Origin: Lachnospiraceae bacterium
GTDB lineage: Bacteria > Bacillota > Clostridia > Lachnospirales > Lachnospiraceae
Direction: 5' to 3'
Length of the DNA: 9,210 nucleotides
Assembly (NCBI GenBank): GCA_900759225.1
Contig: CAAEUM010000140.1
Location: 1-9,210 of the forward strand
Shown here: piece by piece, positions 5,305-9,210 of the stretch
Numbering within the stretch: the first letter of the stretch is position 1
Layout of the letters: every line of letters starts with the position of its first letter
Notes under the pieces: generated by a model
The model's database searches: none
What the model saw: the letters and a program-made list of their open reading frames with translations, nothing else
Told to the model about the DNA's origin: nothing
Program-made: the position numbers and the translations under genes

Positions 5305-7626
5305 ATGATGGAAAACACCGGAAAGCAGAGACGGGCGCTGGCGGCGCTTTGGGCTTTGGGGATTTTACTTTTGGCAGTTACATTAACGGCAGTGGTGGCC
5401 CTGGGGCCCCTTCGGATCGTTCTGGAGAATAGGGCTACTGTACTTATGCTGGCAGAGACAGCTTTTCTTTTTTGGTGGAACTGTTTCTGGCTTTTAAGGC
5501 AAACCTCAGGAAAGAAAAGGACGGCAGCCCTGGGCATGGAAATTTTTATTTTTACCTGGTGCCATCAGATTTTCCTGCCTCTTTTTGTATCCGGCCTTTA
5601 TCTTCTGGTGCTTGCCTGCTTTGGGATGTGGCTCTGGAGCCTTTTTTTCAGAGATATAAGGCTTTCTGCTGTGTGGAAGTGGCTTATGGGGCTTGTGCTT
5701 GGAAGCGCAGCCTGGATGGTGCTTGTATGTGCAGTTTCTCTTACAGGCAGGGGCGGCCTGTGGCTGTGGCGCTTTTTGGCCCTTGGGATTGGCTTGTGGG
5801 TGCTGCTTCTGTTCTTTTTTCACTGGAAAAGACAGGGAAAAACCTCTGGAAGCTGGCGTGAAAGCCTGAAGACGGCAGAGGATTGTTTCCCAAAAGATAA
5901 GGTTTCGGCCCTGCTGACCGCGTTTATCCTTACTGTGCTTTTCGTACAGGCAGGACGGATCAACATTGAACTGGATTACGATTCCCTTCACTATGGACTG
6001 CGTTCCCCCTATGTGCTGGACAATGGCTTTGGTATCTATGAAAATCTGGGGATGATAAATCTTGTGTATACCTACAGCAAGGGTCTGGAGGTGCTCTGCC
6101 TCCCTCTGTCAGGAACGCCTACCTATGGCTTTGTGCTGTGTGTTTCCTACTGGGCCTGTGTCCTGACATTGGCTCTCATTGGCTGCCTGGCAGCCAGGCG
6201 GGGAGGAAGAAAGACCGGCCTGTGGGCCGCTGCCCTGGCCGCAGCCATTCCCGGTATTACCAACATGGGGATCACAGCTAAAAATGATATGATCACCCTG
6301 CTCCACCAGCTGATCATCTACGGGCTTTTACAGCAGGCCATCCTGGAGGGAGGAAAAAATGCAGAGCCTTCGGAAGCGGGTCAGCGCCCTGACAGCAGAG
6401 CTCCCTGGCTTCTTATGGCAGTGGCAGTGTATCTTCTGACCCTTGTATATAAGCCTACAGCCCTTGTGTTTTCTACTGCTTTGGGAGGTGTGGGGCTCTT
6501 GTTCCTGATCGCCTGCAGAAGGCTTCCAAAGGTAAGGGGCAGAGATCTTCTGGTGCTGTTTTTTCCCGGCGCTGCAGTGGCAGGGCTGTGGTACCGCACC
6601 TGGCGTTTTACGGGTGTTCCCATGACCTCCATATTTGCATCCATCTTTGAGAAGGCAGGCTTTGAAATAAAATACCCCTACAATTTCACCCATGTGATCG
6701 GCGATCCCTCCCTGCTTACCCTTGGGGAAAAGCTGGAGCGTCTGGGAAAACGCCTTCTTGGGATGCTGGCAGCGCCGGTGGGGGCAGATATGGCCCATGT
6801 GATCATAGCCTGGGGAACAGCCTTAGTGACCCTGCTCTTGATCCTATGGCCTCTGGCTGCAAAAAAAAGCAGGGATGAGCTGGACCGATTTGACTGTGTG
6901 CTGCTTCCGGTGCTGGCTCTCGGTTCTGTTTTCAGTATCTACACTCTTTACCAGGTAGACGGAAATTATTTTATTCTGTTTTATGCCCTTCTGGTTGTCA
7001 GCACAGCTGGAATGATAGGAGAAAAATGGAATTTATCAGGGAATCATGGATTAAGAAAAGGGCTTTTAGGGCTGGCTGCTCCTGTTATGGCCTGCGGCCT
7101 GTTTCTCACCTGCCTTACAAGCTGGGCTGGAACACCAGGATTTACTCCGGTGAAGCTGTTTCATAGAGGCTACTATGATCACAGGGAGGCAGAGCAGGCC
7201 TACCATCAGTGGAAGGGCTGCTCTGAGCTGGAAAAGCTTCTGACTCCCAGAAGCAGGGTGCTGTCCTTCGGCTATCATCCCGACGCCCTGAGGCTGGATG
7301 CCTGCGTACAGAGCTACCATGATGTAACCGGCAGCGGCGGCAATGTGCAGCTTGTAAAGACACTGGATCTGTTTGAGGAATTCCTGGAATATGCGGGGAT
7401 CGAATATTTCTATCTGGAAGCGGGGTATCTGACGGACAATCCCAGGGCCCTGGAGCTGGTAGAGTACATGATCGAGGAGGGTACATTGACGGATCTGGTC
7501 TATGAGTATGGCAATGCCCTTGGAAGGGTGGAGCTCTCAGGACAGCCGTCAGAGGACACAGAGGCGTCCTTAAGGGAATTTAAGGAACTATATTGTGTAT
7601 TTAACAGAGGGGAATATCACAGGTAA
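5305..7626 (+). CDS. Polytopic membrane protein, GT-C-like glycosyltransferase candidate
   Basis: This gene encodes a 773-residue integral membrane protein that I do not recognise as a named family. Hydrophobic segments suggest about 14-16 membrane helices, including approximately 14-34, 44-63, 86-112, 122-145, 150-173, 203-217, 273-297, 304-320, 327-348, 367-404, 412-430, 487-517, 530-572 and 584-606. After the helix at 203-217 comes a loop with ELDYDSLHYGLR (222-233), and AKNDM follows at 325-329. Paired acidic motifs of this sort in outward loops are typical of GT-C glycosyltransferases that use polyprenyl-phosphate sugars. Residues about 610-773 form a soluble, probably extracytoplasmic, C-terminal domain. 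About 200 residues with roughly five helices precede the presumed catalytic loop, which is unusual because GT-C enzymes normally have it after the first helix. AGGA at 5293-5296 lies 8 bases before the first ATG, so that ATG is preferred over the one at 5308. A Wzy-like polymerase is a weaker alternative. Confidence 0.72.
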   Translation: MMENTGKQRRALAALWALGILLLAVTLTAVVALGPLRIVLENRATVLMLAETAFLFWWNCFWLLRQTSGKKRTAALGMEIFIFTWCHQIFLPLFVSGLYLLVLACFGMWLWSLFFRDIRLSAVWKWLMGLVLGSAAWMVLVCAVSLTGRGGLWLWRFLALGIGLWVLLLFFFHWKRQGKTSGSWRESLKTAEDCFPKDKVSALLTAFILTVLFVQAGRINIELDYDSLHYGLRSPYVLDNGFGIYENLGMINLVYTYSKGLEVLCLPLSGTPTYGFVLCVSYWACVLTLALIGCLAARRGGRKTGLWAAALAAAIPGITNMGITAKNDMITLLHQLIIYGLLQQAILEGGKNAEPSEAGQRPDSRAPWLLMAVAVYLLTLVYKPTALVFSTALGGVGLLFLIACRRLPKVRGRDLLVLFFPGAAVAGLWYRTWRFTGVPMTSIFASIFEKAGFEIKYPYNFTHVIGDPSLLTLGEKLERLGKRLLGMLAAPVGADMAHVIIAWGTALVTLLLILWPLAAKKSRDELDRFDCVLLPVLALGSVFSIYTLYQVDGNYFILFYALLVVSTAGMIGEKWNLSGNHGLRKGLLGLAAPVMACGLFLTCLTSWAGTPGFTPVKLFHRGYYDHREAEQAYHQWKGCSELEKLLTPRSRVLSFGYHPDALRLDACVQSYHDVTGSGGNVQLVKTLDLFEEFLEYAGIEYFYLEAGYLTDNPRALELVEYMIEEGTLTDLVYEYGNALGRVELSGQPSEDTEASLREFKELYCVFNRGEYHR

Positions 7627-7654
7627 ATGGGCAGAAACCCGGCTGGGACTGCAT

Positions 7655-7661
7655 AAGGAGG
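7655..7661 (+). promoter_or_regulatory. Ribosome binding site setting the start of the last gene
   Basis: AAGGAGG lies 9 bases before the ATG at 7671, within the 44-base gap that is the longest between genes in the window. It is the only strong ribosome site in that gap and decides the start of the gene that runs off the right edge. Confidence 0.75.
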
Positions 7662-7670
7662 CGACAGAAA

Positions 7671-9210
7671 ATGGAAGCAAAGGAGCGTAAACGGTTCCAG
7701 ATCGGGTTTTCCAGAATGGAAAAGAAATATGAGTGGAAGGATCACCTGATCTTTATGGGGATTTTGCTGGCATTGGCAGTTTGGGTAAACCGCGATATTG
7801 AGATCAAGGGCCTTTATATGGATGATCTGTATTTCTGGTCCTGCTATGGGGAACAGAGCTTTTTGGAGTATGTGTTCCCTATGGGAAGCACACGGTTCCG
7901 CTTTCTGTATTATCTGGCAGCCTGGCTTGAGATGGCAGTGGTAAGAAATCAGGTAGGCCTGTTTGTGCCTATTAATATCCTGTTAAATGCCATGGTGGGC
8001 TGGAGCATTTATTTCATGGGACACAGCCTGTCAAGGTCAAAGGCAGTGGGCTTTTTTGCAGGGGCCATGTACCTTGTAAGCCGCATGGCCTACTATCAGA
8101 TCGGGCAGGTTCTGGGGCTTATGGAGACTATGGCCCTGTGGATGGCCCTTGGGATCTTGTGGTATCTGTACCGGTATGTAAACGGGAAGGAAGGTTCCTC
8201 TGCTATTTATAAGGGGGCTGCCCTCTATTTTGGCGTATGCTTTGTCCATGAGCGCTATATGGCCCTCCTTCCCTTGTTTATTCTGGTCCTGCTTATGAAA
8301 AAAAGCAGATCTCTATCCCAGTGGGGAAGTATTGGAGGCGCATTTATCCTGGTGCAGGCAATCCGCGCCTTTACGATCGGAGGACTTCTTCCGGCAGGAA
8401 CCGGAGGGACACAGGTGGCAGACACCCTAAATCTGGGCCAGGCAGTAAAATATGCTTTCAGCCAGGTGGCCTATGTCTTTGGAATCAATGCAGGGCCGGA
8501 GCATTTGAACGGCCTCCCATGGGCACAGAGCCCTCTCCTTATAAAGCTTCTGGTGCTTTTGGCAGACGGTCTCCTGCTGCTTCTGACAGCCGGTTTTGTT
8601 TACAGGCTCATACGGGAAAAGGATAAGGGACGCAGATGGGAGATGGTTCAAAATACCCTGCTGTTTTTGGGCTTTATTGCCTGCTGCATTGCATCCTCCA
8701 GCGTTACGATCCGCGTGGAGCTGCGCTGGGTTTACGTGTCTATGGCGGCTGCCCTGTTGTTTCTGTCATATATGTACGGGGAGCTGACAGCCGGTGTGAA
8801 GCCGGAGCTCTATTTAAAGCGGTTCTGGCCCTGGGGGGCAGTTATCTGCGGCTATGTGCTTTTAATGGCTCCTGTGGAGCTGTTTTACAGGGGCTTTTAT
8901 CCAAAGCTGTATCTGTGGCCTGACCAGCAGCGCTATAATTCCCTGGCAGAGGAAACCTACGGCAGATACGGGGAGGAAATTTTCGGAAAGACCATTTATA
9001 TTATGGGAAACAGCTATGAGATGAGTGATTTTACAGCCCGCACCTTTTTTAAGGTGTTTGATGAGGAGCGGAAGGCAGAAGGCACAGAGGTGCGCTTTAT
9101 TGAAAGCATCCGCGATATAGGGCTTATTGATGAGGACATGCTGGTCCTGCGTGAGGACCCGGAGCATGGCGGCTTTCAGGATATTACAGATGTTGTGCGG
9201 CAGCTGAAGC
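7671..9210 (+). CDS. Polytopic membrane protein, GT-C-like, 3'-truncated
   Basis: The frame from ATG 7671 stays open to the window end, giving 513 full codons with no stop, so the 3' end lies outside. The N-terminus is basic and cytoplasmic-looking (MEAKERKRFQ), followed by a membrane helix at about 25-39. The first outward loop contains GLYMDDLYFW (residues 47-56), whose paired aspartates D51/D52 resemble the acidic catalytic motif of GT-C glycosyltransferases and stand in the usual place after helix 1. Further hydrophobic segments appear at about 74-91, 96-118, 146-168, 179-210, 216-231, 289-312, 328-345, 353-371 and 386-402. From about 405 onward the protein is hydrophilic, for example KTIYIMGNSYEMSD at 440-453, and is probably an extracytoplasmic C-terminal domain like that of the preceding gene. 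I know of no specific family. It may transfer a sugar from a lipid carrier to a surface glycan. A polymerase or a non-enzymatic membrane protein cannot be excluded. Confidence 0.78.
   Translation, partial: MEAKERKRFQIGFSRMEKKYEWKDHLIFMGILLALAVWVNRDIEIKGLYMDDLYFWSCYGEQSFLEYVFPMGSTRFRFLYYLAAWLEMAVVRNQVGLFVPINILLNAMVGWSIYFMGHSLSRSKAVGFFAGAMYLVSRMAYYQIGQVLGLMETMALWMALGILWYLYRYVNGKEGSSAIYKGAALYFGVCFVHERYMALLPLFILVLLMKKSRSLSQWGSIGGAFILVQAIRAFTIGGLLPAGTGGTQVADTLNLGQAVKYAFSQVAYVFGINAGPEHLNGLPWAQSPLLIKLLVLLADGLLLLLTAGFVYRLIREKDKGRRWEMVQNTLLFLGFIACCIASSSVTIRVELRWVYVSMAAALLFLSYMYGELTAGVKPELYLKRFWPWGAVICGYVLLMAPVELFYRGFYPKLYLWPDQQRYNSLAEETYGRYGEEIFGKTIYIMGNSYEMSDFTARTFFKVFDEERKAEGTEVRFIESIRDIGLIDEDMLVLREDPEHGGFQDITDVVRQLK

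Noticed and set aside
5506..5991. 161-codon open frame on the minus strand within the first large membrane protein gene
   Set aside because: The translation is lysine- and proline-rich, as expected of an antisense shadow of a hydrophobic coding region, and no domain is recognised.
7631..7652. Imperfect hairpin (GCAG, CCC / GGG, CTGC) in the gap before the last gene
   Set aside because: The stem is interrupted and short, and no T-run follows, so it does not support a terminator. It could be chance.
1437..7670. Intergenic gaps examined for promoters, terminators and small RNAs
   Set aside because: Gaps are 3 to 44 bases long and are taken up mostly by ribosome sites. No paired -35/-10 elements or terminator structures could be supported.
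8321..8923. Several short open frames on both strands in the last kilobase and a half
   Set aside because: They are out of frame with, or antisense to, the continuous open frame from 7671 to the edge, which has a good ribosome site and coherent membrane-protein sequence.

Overview
The window is a single, tightly packed, left-to-right gene block from a bacterial cell-surface glycan locus. All eight genes lie on the + strand with gaps of 44 bases or less (one pair overlaps). No RNA gene, mobile element, CRISPR array, promoter or terminator could be supported. The first and last genes are cut by the window edges, so the operon extends in both directions. Strong AGGAGG-type ribosome sites, moderately GC-rich codon use and protein style suggest a Gram-positive anaerobe of the Clostridia, most likely Lachnospiraceae. 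This is an impression from sequence style, not a database match.

Layout: (1) 1-1436, the 3' part of a GT2-GT4 fusion glycosyltransferase. (2) 1457-4511, four consecutive genes that together form the whole D-glycero-alpha-D-manno-heptose nucleotide-sugar pathway: hddC (nucleotidyltransferase), hddA (GHMP-family heptose-7-phosphate kinase), gmhB (HAD phosphatase) and gmhA (SIS-fold sedoheptulose-7-phosphate isomerase). (3) 4501-5286, a soluble GT2 glycosyltransferase whose start overlaps gmhA. (4) 5305-7626 and 7671 to the right edge, two large polytopic membrane proteins. Each has an acidic motif in an outward loop and a soluble C-terminal part, resembling GT-C glycosyltransferases of no family I recognise.

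How they would work together: GmhA converts sedoheptulose 7-phosphate to D-glycero-D-manno-heptose 7-phosphate, HddA phosphorylates C1, GmhB removes the C7 phosphate, and HddC adds a nucleotide (GMP in the characterised family member). Gene order thus corresponds to pathway steps 4-2-3-1. The activated heptose would be used by glycosyltransferases in the same operon, with the GT2 gene at 4501 the closest candidate. The two membrane proteins probably act on lipid-linked sugars or glycans at the outer face of the membrane. Which polymer is made (capsule, S-layer glycan or other wall polysaccharide) cannot be read from this window, and no flippase, polymerase, ABC exporter or priming enzyme is present in it.

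The most notable points are the complete heptose pathway in a probable Gram-positive gut-type anaerobe, the absence of any recognisable GT9-type heptosyltransferase in the window, and the pair of unassigned GT-C-like proteins. The first of these carries about five extra membrane helices ahead of its presumed catalytic loop.
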